From Blastomyces gilchristii SLH14081 (Eukaryota; Ascomycota; Eurotiomycetes; Onygenales; Ajellomycetaceae): 64,000 bases of DNA. A program made the position numbers and the translations under genes. The DNA lies in the NCBI RefSeq assembly GCF_000003855.2, contig NW_003101675.1, forward strand, positions 2,301,420 through 2,365,419. The letters run 5' to 3'. The notes under the pieces were generated by a model that was not told the DNA's origin, ran no database searches, and saw only the letters and a program-made list of their open reading frames with translations. This document shows, piece by piece, positions 46,002-57,620 of this stretch (position 1 is the stretch's first letter; each line of letters begins with the position of its first letter).

Positions 46002-48962
46002 ATGGCCACCCCCAGGGCTCAGAAGTTCAACCCCATTGCCTTCACACCCGGGCCGGTAACCCTGATCACAACAATCGTGTATCTCGCCCTTCTAATTCCG
46101 ATCCTCGTCATAAGTCTGGTTGTTCCTCCCGCTCCGGAAACAAGCCCGGAAGGTGTGAATCTTACGGAAGCCTGGAGGGATCTTCAGCACTTAACCGGAG
46201 GTTTTCACCCATATAATAGCCGGAGAAATGATGACGTCCACCAGTGGCTCCTACGCCGAATCGATTCGATCCTTCGCCCTACAGTAGAGGCTGGAGAGCG
46301 CCCTTCCGCTAATAACGACATACCAGACGTTTTCGTGTTTGATGACAATCAGTCTAATCTGACTTATTCTAACGGTGGAGTTGGCAAGGCTGCAATTGTG
46401 GGAGTCTATTTTGAAGGCACCAACATCATTGTTTATATACGAGGGACTGAAGATGACCCGGAGAACTGGTGGGAGCGCTCAAATGGGAAACCGAAAGGGA
46501 AAGGAGGGGTTCTGGTAAACGCTCATTATGATAGTGTTTCAACAGGGTATGGAGCCACGGATAATGGCATGGGAGTCGTGAGCTTGCTACAACTCCTCAA
46601 ATACTTCACGACCCCTGGCAACAAACCCCGGAAAGGTCTCGTCTTGCTCTTCAATAATGGCGAGGAAGATTATTTGAACGGCGCACACGTATTTAGCCAA
46701 CATCCACTGTCAAACTTTACGCATACGTTCTTGAATCTTGAAGGTGCGGGGGCGGGGGGTCGAGCTGCCCTTTTCCGAACCACGGACACCGAAGTTACAC
46801 GATTTTATCAGAACGCTAAACACCCATTTGGCTCTGTGCTCGCTGCTGACGGGTTTAAGATGGGCCTACTGCGCAGTCAAACTGACTATGTCGTGTTTAA
46901 CGGTATCTTAGGGCTTCGAGGGCTTGATTTGGCTTTCATAGCTCCCAGAAGCCGATATCACACAGACCAAGATGATGCTCGGCACACCAGTGTGGATTCC
47001 CTGTGGCACATGCTCTCTGCTGCTATAGGAACCACTGAAGGTCTCGTTTCATATACGGGAACGGATTTCGATGGCAAATCACAGGGCCTAGACAAAGTGA
47101 ACAGCGGCACTGGCACTCTAGGTGTTTGGTTTGATATGTTTGGATCCGCCTTTGCGGTTTTCCGCCTTCATACTCTGTTTGCACTCTCCGTAACGTTACT
47201 GATCGTTGCCCCTCTGGTAATCTTCATCACGGCTATTGTCTTATCTAAAACAGACCGAATGTACCTGTTTTCGATGTCCAAGTCGTTGGGAGGAACTGAC
47301 GAACGGGTCTCCTTACGAGGTCTCCGCGGCCTATTCCGCACCCCTATAATATTGGCTGTGGCTACGGTCATTCCTATAGGTTTGGCGTATCTACTCGAGA
47401 AAGTCAATCCATATATCGTACATTCCAGCCAATTCTCAGTGTGGAGCATGATGATCTCTGTGTGGATATTCCTAGCTTGGTTTCTAGCCTGTGCCGCCGA
47501 CTTTTTCAGGCCCTCAGCTCTCCACAGAGCATATAGCTACACGTGGATATTCATCGCAACGTGGGTCATGCTAGTGATTAACACAGTTTATGCAAACCAA
47601 AAAGGAATTGCGGCGGGATATTTTGTGTTCTTTTACTTTAGTGGCTCATTTCTCGCGACTTGGGTTTCATATCTGGAACTCTTCGCTCTTCCGCGGAAGG
47701 GGGATTTTGCGCGTCAGGCCATTATGCATTCAGGGCGACCTCCAAGCAGCCTCAGAAGCAGGTTACTAACGCCTTCCGCAGACGAGCTACCATCTGATAC
47801 TGGCCCCCATGCTGAATACCCCGGAGATGCAGACGAGACCGACCCCACAGAATCTACATCCCTACTTCGTGGCCAACGTACAACGTTTGCAAATTATCGG
47901 ACTGGTGGCACTGACGGTGTCGTTGAAGGTACCGATGAAGGCCCCAGTTTTAAACATGAACAATCATGGAGCTGGACATTACCTAGGTGGACATGGGTAT
48001 TACAACTCTTGCTTCTAGCTCCTATTGTTCTCATTCTTGTCGGCCAGCTTGCCCTTTTCCTGACCACCTCAATGAGCCAGGTTGGTTCAGACGGAGTGTC
48101 GACCTTCATTGTCTACTTGGCATGTGCCGTCTTTACAACTCTTCTATTCGCACCTTTATTCCCTTTCATCCATCGATTCACATACCATATTCCGACATTC
48201 CTGTTTCTCGTATTTGTTGGTACTCTAATTTATAATTTGGTGGCCTTTCCCTTCTCTCCTGCCAATCGTTTGAAGATGTTTTTCATACAGGAAGTCAATC
48301 TGGACGACGGTTCGAATACAGTATCTCTTAGCGGCATACAACCTTATCTTACGGATGCAATAAACTCTATACCGAGCGCAGCGGGCCAAAATATTACCTG
48401 CGACCAAAGCGCGTTTGGTAAACTCGAAAAATGTTCCTGGGCTGGGCTTCCTCCCCGCGTTCTGGGACAAGATCATGATAGGGATACTGGAATCGTGTCC
48501 AGTGACTGGATGTCCTACAACATTACCAAAACAGTGGGTGAAAACAAAGCACGCATCGAAATTTCCGGCCGGAACACACGAGCCTGCAAACTCAAATTCG
48601 ACAAGCCAGTCGCGGATTTCCAGGTTTCAGGCTCCGCAGTGGACCACCGTATGCCGCACACTTCCGGCCAAGGAGTTGCGGAAATCAGACTGTGGAGTCG
48701 AACGTGGGATAGGACTTGGGTTGTGGATATATGCTGGCATGATAGCCATGACAAACCAGAAGACGATGATGGTGATGATGAAAAGCAAGACGCTCCCCGA
48801 AACGGGTTGAGTGGAAAGGTCATCTGTCTGTGGAGCGACAGTAACCAGTCCGATGTGATACCGGCACTGGATGAACTGCGGCTCTATACTCCTAACTGGG
48901 TTGCTATTTCGAAATCAGCGGATGGCCTTGTCGAGGCTAGTCATGGCATCACAATTCAATGA
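46002..48962 (+). CDS. PFF1: Vacuolar membrane zinc protease, M28 family (Pff1)
   Basis: A 986-residue intronless frame matching fungal vacuolar membrane protease Pff1. An N-terminal membrane anchor ([21 protein letters not shown], about residues 21-41) is followed by a lumenal M28 aminopeptidase domain with all five zinc ligands visible: His in VNAHYDS, Asp in ATDNGMG, Glu in NNGEED (with its catalytic Glu neighbour), Glu in NLEGAG and His in RYHTDQDD. A multi-pass segment of about eight helices follows from roughly residue 385 ([26 protein letters not shown]). A soluble C-terminal domain then reaches [12 protein letters not shown]. The length is the family norm. N-glycosylation sequons (NLT, NFT, NIT) suit a lumenal domain. 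The enzyme's natural substrates are not settled. Confidence 0.95.
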   Translation: MATPRAQKFNPIAFTPGPVTLITTIVYLALLIPILVISLVVPPAPETSPEGVNLTEAWRDLQHLTGGFHPYNSRRNDDVHQWLLRRIDSILRPTVEAGERPSANNDIPDVFVFDDNQSNLTYSNGGVGKAAIVGVYFEGTNIIVYIRGTEDDPENWWERSNGKPKGKGGVLVNAHYDSVSTGYGATDNGMGVVSLLQLLKYFTTPGNKPRKGLVLLFNNGEEDYLNGAHVFSQHPLSNFTHTFLNLEGAGAGGRAALFRTTDTEVTRFYQNAKHPFGSVLAADGFKMGLLRSQTDYVVFNGILGLRGLDLAFIAPRSRYHTDQDDARHTSVDSLWHMLSAAIGTTEGLVSYTGTDFDGKSQGLDKVNSGTGTLGVWFDMFGSAFAVFRLHTLFALSVTLLIVAPLVIFITAIVLSKTDRMYLFSMSKSLGGTDERVSLRGLRGLFRTPIILAVATVIPIGLAYLLEKVNPYIVHSSQFSVWSMMISVWIFLAWFLACAADFFRPSALHRAYSYTWIFIATWVMLVINTVYANQKGIAAGYFVFFYFSGSFLATWVSYLELFALPRKGDFARQAIMHSGRPPSSLRSRLLTPSADELPSDTGPHAEYPGDADETDPTESTSLLRGQRTTFANYRTGGTDGVVEGTDEGPSFKHEQSWSWTLPRWTWVLQLLLLAPIVLILVGQLALFLTTSMSQVGSDGVSTFIVYLACAVFTTLLFAPLFPFIHRFTYHIPTFLFLVFVGTLIYNLVAFPFSPANRLKMFFIQEVNLDDGSNTVSLSGIQPYLTDAINSIPSAAGQNITCDQSAFGKLEKCSWAGLPPRVLGQDHDRDTGIVSSDWMSYNITKTVGENKARIEISGRNTRACKLKFDKPVADFQVSGSAVDHRMPHTSGQGVAEIRLWSRTWDRTWVVDICWHDSHDKPEDDDGDDEKQDAPRNGLSGKVICLWSDSNQSDVIPALDELRLYTPNWVAISKSADGLVEASHGITIQ

Positions 48963-50591
48963 TGCCGTCAATTTTTGCTGAGAAGTTTTCTTTTCTCTTT
49001 CTGTTTGCTATTTTTGGTCTAGTAGCCTAATATGCACATGTACATGTACATACATAATGAACATTCCCACCTTTTCTATCAACCATTTCGGACTTCTGTT
49101 AAAATTTTAGTTTGGCATTCTTGATGCCGACATTTTCGCCTGTACCGTCGATCGTGGAAGGCGTCCCGCTTAATTTTACTTCTCTTTCCCCATATTTTTC
49201 AGCCTTTGGTATATTTTGCCCGTCTAATATTTGATATATGTGTACTGTTAGTTTCAGTTTTTGATCATAACACTGGACAGAAAGTCCCTGGGTCTTATAT
49301 ACAAACCTTGCCCATCTTCCCAGATCAGTCTAGGCTTCCTTTCTTCTCATATCTCATTTTGACTAATGAATTAAGGACTCCGAGGGGTGCTAATAAACAA
49401 CCTCCACTATAAACCTTTCACCTTGACTTGATATAGACAGTTTGCGACTTAAGGTTATTGGATGGGATATAGGAGGGAGGTCCAACTGTCCAATGGTCCC
49501 GCCTATTACCGAATTAATCCGTGCCAAGCCAATGCCAAGTAATAGTATAACTAACCATGTGAAGTGTTTATTTCAACCTCTCCCGTGCTTGACGGCGACT
49601 CCGCCGGGGAGATTCTACACAGAAGGGCTAACTTAATGGCGATGAGTGTCCACGGTACATGTAATGTACATGTACAAGCCAAGTTCTGCGATGCCGTAGG
49701 TTAACAATTCGATTATTAATGCTTTCAAAAAAGATCAAGATCAAAACGATCGAACCTAGTGAGCCAAATTATCGCCCAAGGCAAACCTATTGAATTTCCT
49801 TGAAGCTATCCTATCCGGGAAAAGAGTAGGATGTCTTTCCCTTGTGGCGAGCTAAAGACCTGATATGATACCCGTGGCCTTTGGTCTTGTTTCTCGTTTT
49901 ATGTCAGTCTTGAGAAAGCTGGGCAGGTAATGGATGTTAAATATCCAAGAGCACCCACCAGTTTTGTACAGTTTAGGCATGATGGAAGCTGTCCCATCTC
50001 CACTGTCCAGTTATATGGATTGGTAAATAAAGATTTCTCTTTCAAAGTCAACATTTCTTCCTCTTTTTCCTTTTAGGAAGATTCTTGTCAGTCAATTTGA
50101 TACAAGAGGTGGGACCTATGAACTTTGTACTGCACAAGCTGTATGGCGACTGGAGCTTATCAGCTTGATGGCACATATCTGAACTAGGAGGGTATCTGAT
50201 TTTCACAGGATTTCATGAGACCAAGTATGCTTTCATATCTGATGGCAATTTTACAAAGGATTCAGAGGAAGAGACCTAATATTTTCCTTGATCCATTATA
50301 TAAAACACAGTTCATCCGCCAAGAGAAAGAATGAGGCTCAACACAGCCCCTGACATTTGTGCTTTCTCCTCTGCACTCATTCTCATCTGAGCTTTCTTTA
50401 CCATCATTATATGAGGGCTACCCTTTTACTTGTTTCCGTGCTTCGTACCTTTCGAATTTTACAGCCCTGTGGAGGCCCCTTGAATCAACGTCAGAATGGG
50501 GCCACTTCACCCAAGACCTCGTTATATGACCGGCCACCTCCCCTCTCCACGCATGCTTAATTGCGAAATTTCGAAATACCATAGCCCACAA
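48963..50591. other. Intergenic between Pff1 and the TPR gene
   Basis: No supported gene. Short ORFs at 49206-49412 and 49442-49636 are not convincing. An alternating ATGTACATGTACAT stretch lies near 49036-49050, and a similar CATGTAATGTACATGTACA near 49659. The last 150 bp may code an N-terminal extension of the gene that follows. Confidence 0.4.
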
Positions 50592-52358
50592 ATGGATCTT
50601 AAAGAAGCCGTTTACTCCCTAGCTGCCGCAGTCCTATACGCCCGGCACTCGCAGTACGTCGAAGCTCTCGAGGAGCACACTGACTTCCTTCGGCGGAGTT
50701 CCTCTCTTATGTCCCGCGCACCAGTCTGGTTCAACATCGGATCCCTCTGGGCTTCAGTGGGCGATCTCCGTCGAGCATTAGACGCATACGAGCTCAGCAT
50801 CAATGAGGATCGCGAATTCACAATATCTTGGTTTAACAAGGGGATCTGTCATTTCCTACTGAGGGAATACTGCGAATCGAAGAACACTTTCCGGAAATGT
50901 TCCTCCACTTTCAGAATGTTCTCTCAGGTCAAATCCTTCGATGAGTATAGTCTGGATTTCGTCCTTGTGAAAAATGATGTCGTGTGGAATGCCAACGTTG
51001 CCAAACGCCGCTGTCAGATGCAAATGACAGTGTGTGGGGTGGACGCGCTCGAACTGAAGTTACGGCGTGGTCACCTTAGCCTGTTTCTCGGACCGCATAA
51101 GGATTGTTTCAAATCAAATGAGATGTTTTTAAACAAGTGCCGATCCAGATGGAAGGAGACCTTGTCATTAGTCCCTCGTCCTTCGATTATTCGAAAGAAT
51201 TCCTACTACAAGCAACGGAAGCATGCTTATATTGGTTTCCCAGAGATGCAAGAGGGTGGCACCAAAGTCGTTCTCAAAGTCCCGGTCTCTAGAGGGCAAT
51301 CAGCAGCAAGCCACAACCCCCAGGATCCACAACCCACAGCTAACGTTCCTGAGCTATCACGTTTTCCGCTTGTAATTCCACGCAAACAAGTTCCAACCGC
51401 CTCCTCACCATCCTCTCGCCGAGGACCAAGCTCCTGTGACCGGGCAGCAATAGTAAACGCATTCCCCCTACCACCCCAAACTCTGAGGAGAAGAGGGCGC
51501 ACTCCCAGTCCTAGCCTTGTGACTGAACAAGCTGAAGTACGTAGAAATAGTGAAGCCCAAATCCCATCGCCGTTCGTACAACGAGAGCAGACACCTACAC
51601 GAAACGGGACGACATTTCCATCACGAGGAGTTCCAATCCCTAGATCAGTGACTGATACCTCGTTTAGGGCCCGACTGTCAGGGGCCAATCGGACTCCTCT
51701 TCCCGCGTTTACATTCCCCCCACCACCGCAGCCAGTGCCAAGCTTGATGCAACAAGAGCTTCCACGGATCTTAAACCTAGCAGTGGACCATGACAGCAAT
51801 GATAATACTTATGATGTTAACAATAACACAACAGCGGTCCATAGGCACATACCCAGCGGGTACTCCCACCAACTCTATTACCCTAGCGGCCTTCTAGCAA
51901 GATCATTCTCGACAAATATGACTGACAGAGATGACGACTGCAACGTCACGGAACAGCACAACAGCGGAAATGGGCCCATGCACCGTGTTGTTGATTCTGA
52001 TAGGACGCCTGAAGAGGACAACAGGAACGACTCCCATACATCTATTACCACCGCTTCAGTTGAAGCATCTGTGTCGCGAGATTCCTTCTATTCGGCCCCT
52101 GAGGCACTGAATAATATGATGAGCGAAGTAATGCTATCGCCTTCATCATCGACCTCATGCTCCACCTCCACTACTAACGTGTCCCGGGAAAATTCCTATA
52201 ACCCGCGCCTCCGTCGACGGATATTTGAAACTATGCTCGTATTTCTACCGATTACCCAATCAGGCGCCATAGCACGCAGCCGGCGTCGCTATGCTGGTGC
52301 TGGTAGGGCTCCTGTGAACGAACGCCTGCTAGAAAATGACTATGGGGGCGAATATTGA
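50592..52358 (+). CDS. TPR protein resembling the NoxR/p67phox N-terminal region
   Basis: A predicted 588-residue intronless protein from MDLKEAVYSLAAAV. An in-frame ATG at 50496 would add 32 residues, but homologues start near the chosen Met. The first 150 residues form about three TPR units (YVEALEEHTDFL, PVWFNIGSLWASVGDLRRALDAYELSI, FTISWFNKGICHFLLREYCESKNTF). They resemble the NoxR/p67phox region that binds Rac and activates NADPH oxidase. A following region (LFLGPHKDCFKSNEMFLNKCRSRW) is less typical. The remainder is Pro/Ser/Arg-rich and disordered, without a visible SH3 or PB1 domain. A canonical NoxR has PB1, so this is a paralogue or a divergent TPR protein. The closing VNERLLENDYGGEY is ordinary. 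Confidence 0.65.
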   Translation: MDLKEAVYSLAAAVLYARHSQYVEALEEHTDFLRRSSSLMSRAPVWFNIGSLWASVGDLRRALDAYELSINEDREFTISWFNKGICHFLLREYCESKNTFRKCSSTFRMFSQVKSFDEYSLDFVLVKNDVVWNANVAKRRCQMQMTVCGVDALELKLRRGHLSLFLGPHKDCFKSNEMFLNKCRSRWKETLSLVPRPSIIRKNSYYKQRKHAYIGFPEMQEGGTKVVLKVPVSRGQSAASHNPQDPQPTANVPELSRFPLVIPRKQVPTASSPSSRRGPSSCDRAAIVNAFPLPPQTLRRRGRTPSPSLVTEQAEVRRNSEAQIPSPFVQREQTPTRNGTTFPSRGVPIPRSVTDTSFRARLSGANRTPLPAFTFPPPPQPVPSLMQQELPRILNLAVDHDSNDNTYDVNNNTTAVHRHIPSGYSHQLYYPSGLLARSFSTNMTDRDDDCNVTEQHNSGNGPMHRVVDSDRTPEEDNRNDSHTSITTASVEASVSRDSFYSAPEALNNMMSEVMLSPSSSTSCSTSTTNVSRENSYNPRLRRRIFETMLVFLPITQSGAIARSRRRYAGAGRAPVNERLLENDYGGEY

Positions 52359-54358
52359 GGATGAGGGTGAGCGAGCGAACAGAGTTGGGAGCATGAAAAG
52401 AAAACCCAAACCAGATTGTCATGGCACTCCAAGGACTAATTTTAGTTAGTTACGGGGGCTGAATGTATGCATATATTACCAATATCTTTTATGCATTCTG
52501 TATTCCTTTCTTATTCCTCTTTTTTTCAATTTTTCTCACCCACTTGAGAATGGAAAAGAAGAAACTATCGACAATTGTTACGCAGCGCTTATCTACATGG
52601 CAGCAAGAGGCATTGAGAGGGACACAGCCCAGAGCAATCCATTTTCTCTTTCCGGTTATCTTGAAAACGCAGGATGCATTCAACTACAAGGTGCAGTACA
52701 TTACAAACGGAACGGAAACATAGAAGTATGGAGCGGCAGGTAACTCGGAAATCAACCCGTCCCCGGTTGTATTTTACTTTCTCTCCCTCTTTTTCACCCG
52801 TTCTCGTTCGTTTGATTTCTGGTCTATCAATAGTCAAGTCTGCTCTCTTGAAGTGAAAGGGGTGTAAAAAGGAGGCTGAACGGCGATGGGAAGCAAAGAA
52901 ACAACAGTCTCTTGTAGTAGTTTGAATTAGCACAATATCAGTTAGTTACATGTTTTCGAGACCACAATTCAGATTTAAGAAGATACCTATGTAATACTCT
53001 AATACTCAACTATTTATTTATTCATTTATTCATTTTATACGGACTTTGCCAACCAATATTTTCATCTCGATAAGTTTTCATATTTTCTATTTTCTCTTTT
53101 TTCCCCGTCCCTCTTTTTTTCTTCTTTCTAATATGTATATTAAAAAAGGAAATACACGCAAATGAAGGACCAGAATTTGGCAGAGGAATATCAAGGCCAA
53201 GGAGGAAAAGGAAAGAAAGACCTTCGAAGAAAAAACTGAAAAATTTATGCAATATCTCCGCTTCCTTTTGATGTCATTCTTTCTTCTTCCCCCCTCCCCC
53301 TTTCCCCTTCATTCTCTGAAAGTAGGTATTTTACATACAAATCATAATTTTAATTATGTGAAAAAAAGGCTTTATTCATCATTGAAGTTTTCCCTGTTAC
53401 TAAAGGGGAAAGAAAGAGGGAGAATAATTAAAAAAACAAAGGAAGATCTGGAGTGCCGGAAGAGGAAAACTAGTATTTAATGAGAGGAAAATAAAAAAGC
53501 AGGAGGAAGGGGGGAATCATCTCGTCTAGTAAAACTAAAAAGTAAAAAGGGGGGAAACGAAATGAAAATCGAAACAGAGTAAAGGGAGAAGGAGGAAAGG
53601 GGAAACGCCGGAATAAACTGCACAAATAAAATAGAAGGCTGTACGGTCGTTTTATGCTACATATTAGAACCAGGGGTCGTTGGTTCCTTCTCGTTATAAT
53701 CTCCATCCGATCCTCACAGCAGTGGGTATATATGGCGAGAAAACAGTTGCCTGGGATCAACGAAAACTACCGAATCAAGAAATCGGAGAAAACGAAACAC
53801 CCAGTGAAAGAAAATTGAGGAAATAGAAAAGTTCAAACCAAAGGTCGCGCTTCGTTGGCGGCTTGTTCTTTCCCTCACCCCCTCGAGTTCGAGATTGACG
53901 GATGGGCAATGAAGTTGTACCATCAAGCCGATGTAACGGCCCTGGAGAAATGCCACGGTAGGATATACAGTAGACCATACCCTGATAATTGCTACTCTTT
54001 TTCCCTCCGCGCCAGGCGGCGTGTTGTTCCTTATGGGCAATATTATGCACCACAGTACGAAATAGGCCCCTTAGATTGTAATTCGTCGTTTGGCGAGTTG
54101 ATTCTCTATATCTCGATATATTTGTTCTGTGTGCAGTATGCTTGCAGCCATTTTTGAACAGCGCTCGCCATCTTTATCAGATGACCAGGGTTAAACTGCT
54201 GCGGTGGGATGACAAAGGCTTGCATGTTCGTACATCGTACCAGTAGCAATATTTGCGAAATCGAGCCGGCGTCTATTTTAAAGGGGTAATCCTAATATAT
54301 GCTGATCGTCGAATGGTGCGATGACGATGGACAAAAATAAGGCTGGGCTCGTTGATTC
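52359..54358. other. Convergent intergenic region, AT-rich
   Basis: Between two genes that end toward each other (plus at 52358, minus at 54359). It holds purine- and pyrimidine-rich low-complexity stretches (53080-53130, 53400-53590) that probably include both 3' UTRs. No supported gene. Confidence 0.5.
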
Positions 54359-54758
54359 TCATCCGAGTGGTGCAGGTGGGGTTCCTCCACCAGCTATCTC
54401 ACTGTCCTCCTCATCATTGATAACGGCGGCATTCATAAGGCCGGTCACTTGACCCTCCGCTTCATCTAATTCATCAGCATCATCATACATCGTCCCCTCT
54501 CCAGTCTCTTGGCGATAAGGGACAGCCGCACGATTGAGGAAATCACGCAAAGCACTAACTCCATCGCCGCTGAACACGCAAAAAACGTCACGTTGCTGTT
54601 GGGTGAATTCAGGGGGAGCTTCACGGCAAAATACTGTCAATTCTTCTCGAAGGAATGCTTGGACGCCAGTAAGACTGAGATGGGTGAGCCGTGGGCAACT
54701 GTTGAGTAACAAATGAATTCCCTAAATAGACGGGTTGATCAGTATGCGCCTTAGCCAC

Positions 54759-54796
<38 letters not shown>

Positions 54797-56454
54797 AGAG
54801 AGGGGAGGGGGAGGTCTGAACAGAGCTTCGAATAACTATCAACATACTTCCATTGTCAGGTGAACGCAGTAGCTAAGATGTACTCGTTCCAGACAGCTGG
54901 TCCCCGAAGGATGCTGGGACACTTTAGACTTTGCTATAGCAATTATACTGCGATCTGTAATGGCCTGACACTTGACAAGACCTATCCGCCTCAGCTTCGG
55001 AAGAGTAGCCAGCAGCTGGACACTGTTGTCTGTCAGTCTGTTGCAGCATGCCAGATCAATATATCGGATACGGTTGCATGATTTGATCAGCTGAATTACC
55101 GCAGCGTCAGTAATGTTAGAGCAGTGGCCTAGATGGACATAATGGATATTTTTCCCTAGTTTGCATATAGAATACACTGAACGATCAGTAATGAATCTAC
55201 ATTTTGCTAAAACTAGGTTTCTCAATCTCGGTGAGGAGTTAATGATCTTTTGAATAGCCGAGTCTCCAAAGTTTTCGCAGGCAGTCAAATCCAAGATCCG
55301 AAGGCTGTCGAATATCAGGTCATCGGGAAGGTCAAGAAAGGCGTTGTTGTCAATCTCGACACAATGGGCTAGTCGTAGTTCTCGAAGGTTCCGGAGGGTA
55401 GATAGAAGGGCAGTGACAGACGAACTTCTGATCTGCCTGCACCCATGAAGGTCGATTTCCAATATGGAGGGGCAGTTCATAGCAAATGACTGGATCGCTC
55501 GATCGGTGACTTGGACAACTCCATTTAATTTCAACTAGATACCGTTAGCAAATTATGGGGAAGTTTATCTTGGAGGGAGAGAAAATGTACCCTTTTAATC
55601 TGACGACAATTCTCTGCAACGGAGATAAGCGACTCGTCTGTCACCTTGATACAACCGGAAATGTTCAATCCCTGAAGTCTCGGACAGTTCCTGGCGACCA
55701 TAAACAAGGTATGGTCCGTCAGAGACTTGAGATCGGACACATCTAAAGCCTGGAGATGTTTGTTCCCATCCACAAGATCAGAAACCCCATTATCGGTAAG
55801 CATCGAGCAGTTGGTCAAAGTCAGGCGTTCAATCCGTTTGCAACGCGAGAAGGGAACAACGGATCCGTCGGATATCTTTTTATTCAGTGCGGAAAGGTTT
55901 AGTCGTTTCACAAGATCGTAGTATTGAAAATAAGTGTGCGGTTCTGTAAACGCCTTTACCACCCTTTCCAGGTTTTCCCAAGTATTACACGAGGGCCGAT
56001 GCCAAAGAATTCCCACGCAGTTGATTGCCCAGCTCCGAGAGACTTGCATGCAGCTCAGCATATCCGAGGGAGAGCTAAGTTTTGCGAATATAGAGATGAG
56101 GAGCTCGGGAGGGAGGCGGGAGATGGGTGGGAGAACGGTGTCGGGGCTAGTGTTGACATTGAGGTCCCGAAAAGTGCTCATCCCTACTGAGGACTCCGAG
56201 TCGCTTGCTAGATGCATGAAGAAATCCGTATCATCGTCCACCGCGCGCTCCGGAGAAGTGGAATTCGATGATTCTGAGGGATTATCATCCCCAGAAAGCC
56301 GTAGCGGGGCCCTTGAACGTAGCATTCTCGACGGATTTAAATATGCTGCCCGTGAAGGGAAGCTGTTTTTGTTGAAGGCACCGAATGTTGTTCTTCCGCC
56401 AAGCTGTGAATTATTCCACTTCAACTCTTCAGAGTATAGCTGAGCCCGATTCAC
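54359..56454 (-). CDS. grrA: F-box and leucine-rich-repeat protein GrrA/Grr1
   Basis: A predicted 637-residue SCF ubiquitin-ligase adaptor from exons 56454-55591, 55534-54848 and 54721-54359. Introns use GTACAT..CTAG and GTATGT..TTAG, and both are phase 0. The F-box near residues 110-155 (LPPELLISIFAKLSSPSDMLSCMQVSRSW) binds Skp1. About a dozen Cys-type LRRs follow with repeated L.L..C...TD signatures (LTLTNCSMLTDNGVSDL, LNISGCIKVTDESL, VHLGHCSNITDAAV, IDLACCNRLTDNSV). The C-terminus adds FLREELTVFCREAPPEFTQQQRDVFCVFSG, conserved in Grr1 proteins, and an acidic tail. Yeast Grr1 targets cyclins and Mth1/Std1; Aspergillus nidulans grrA is needed for ascospore formation. MLRSRAP at codon 44 is an alternative start. 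The second intron contains a pyrimidine run of 34 T. Confidence 0.93.
54760..54793. repeat. A34 homopolymer inside a grrA intron
   Basis: On the transcribed minus strand this is U34 within the 126-bp second intron of grrA, about 37 nt upstream of its acceptor. Confidence 0.9.
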
Positions 56455-57620
56455 TCCGTGATAGGTTTCGTATGTAAAAGAGCGTGGAAGATTAGCGGTA
56501 GGCCGGTGGGGTGAGTAGGTTTAGGCCGCACAAACAGTTGAACGCAGCTCAAGATATAAGCTTGGAAGCTATTACGAGAGAGTTTGGCGGGATGCAGAAC
56601 AGCGGGCAGGCACTCCTCGGGTTTGCGTTGCAAACGAACTGCATACGCAAGAGCGGGTTGAGGGTTGTACGAGAAACAGCTCCGAGCAGAGTTGCTGGCG
56701 AAGTACAGAACGGCGGAGGCGGAGCGACGGCCGGTTTGTGGGGCGTGGTTCTTGTTTTCGATGAGGGCGCGACGCAACGGAAGGCGGGGGGAGAAAACGA
56801 GAGGCCGGTTGCAGAGGTCGAAAACAGAGGTGACCATCAAAGATGAGAGAGCGGCAAAGGGAATATCTTTCCTGCTGATGAAAAGATCTGGCGGCTGCTG
56901 TGACCCAGCTCAATGAATGAGAAAGCAGAGCGAAGGAGGGGCCAAGTATTAATAAATAAGGCTGGGTGCGGAATATGAAACCCGTCAACCAACCAATGGC
57001 GCAGAAGCCAAGGCGGGGGATAGCTAAATAGGCCACCCAGGAGGTTATGTGCCTTTGCTAGCTACTTGTAATGATATCCTAACCGGAAGAATAATGAATA
57101 AGCTATATCGTCCAGTAGTGACAAAGCTCAGAGAGGGCTGACAGGTGTGCGAGAAGTTCTGAAGATAGAGCGAAACCTTGGTTGGAATGATGTCGCTAAA
57201 TAAGCCAGCCTTGGGGAATTCCACGTTGCGGCCTCACACGATCAACAGGAGCAAGTGACTGATTCGGCGTGGTACTCTAGAAGTCATCTAGGTAAATGGC
57301 TAGGACCGGGATAATAGTGTTTTGTATATGTATTGTGATATTGAGAACTAGCCCTATATTACCTTTAAATTATAGTCTACATATTTACATGACTATCAAC
57401 AAAGGGACTTTTTCCAAGCTTTACAGAATAGAGAGCGCTTTACGTTTCAAGATGCATGGTTCAACGTGAAGACAGTAGGTAAATGGATCCATTGAAAAGT
57501 TATAACTCCCTTGTTTAAAAACCTTGCTAATATAATTGGTCCTCGAAAAGCAAGCCGAGTATTCACATAATCTTACACCAAAGCAGGATAACACTAGCAA
57601 AATGGTATCATCGCGACATC
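56455..57620. other. Intergenic: grrA promoter/leader and AMP-ligase 3' UTR
   Basis: Both flanking genes are on the minus strand. 56455-57040 is GC-rich and contains overlapping short ORFs that I take as leader and promoter. 57300-57620 is AT-rich. No further gene. Confidence 0.45.

Noticed and set aside
49036..49050. Alternating ATGTACATGTACAT as a regulatory palindrome
   Set aside because: Simple alternating sequence in AT-rich DNA with no positional relation to a start site that I can support.
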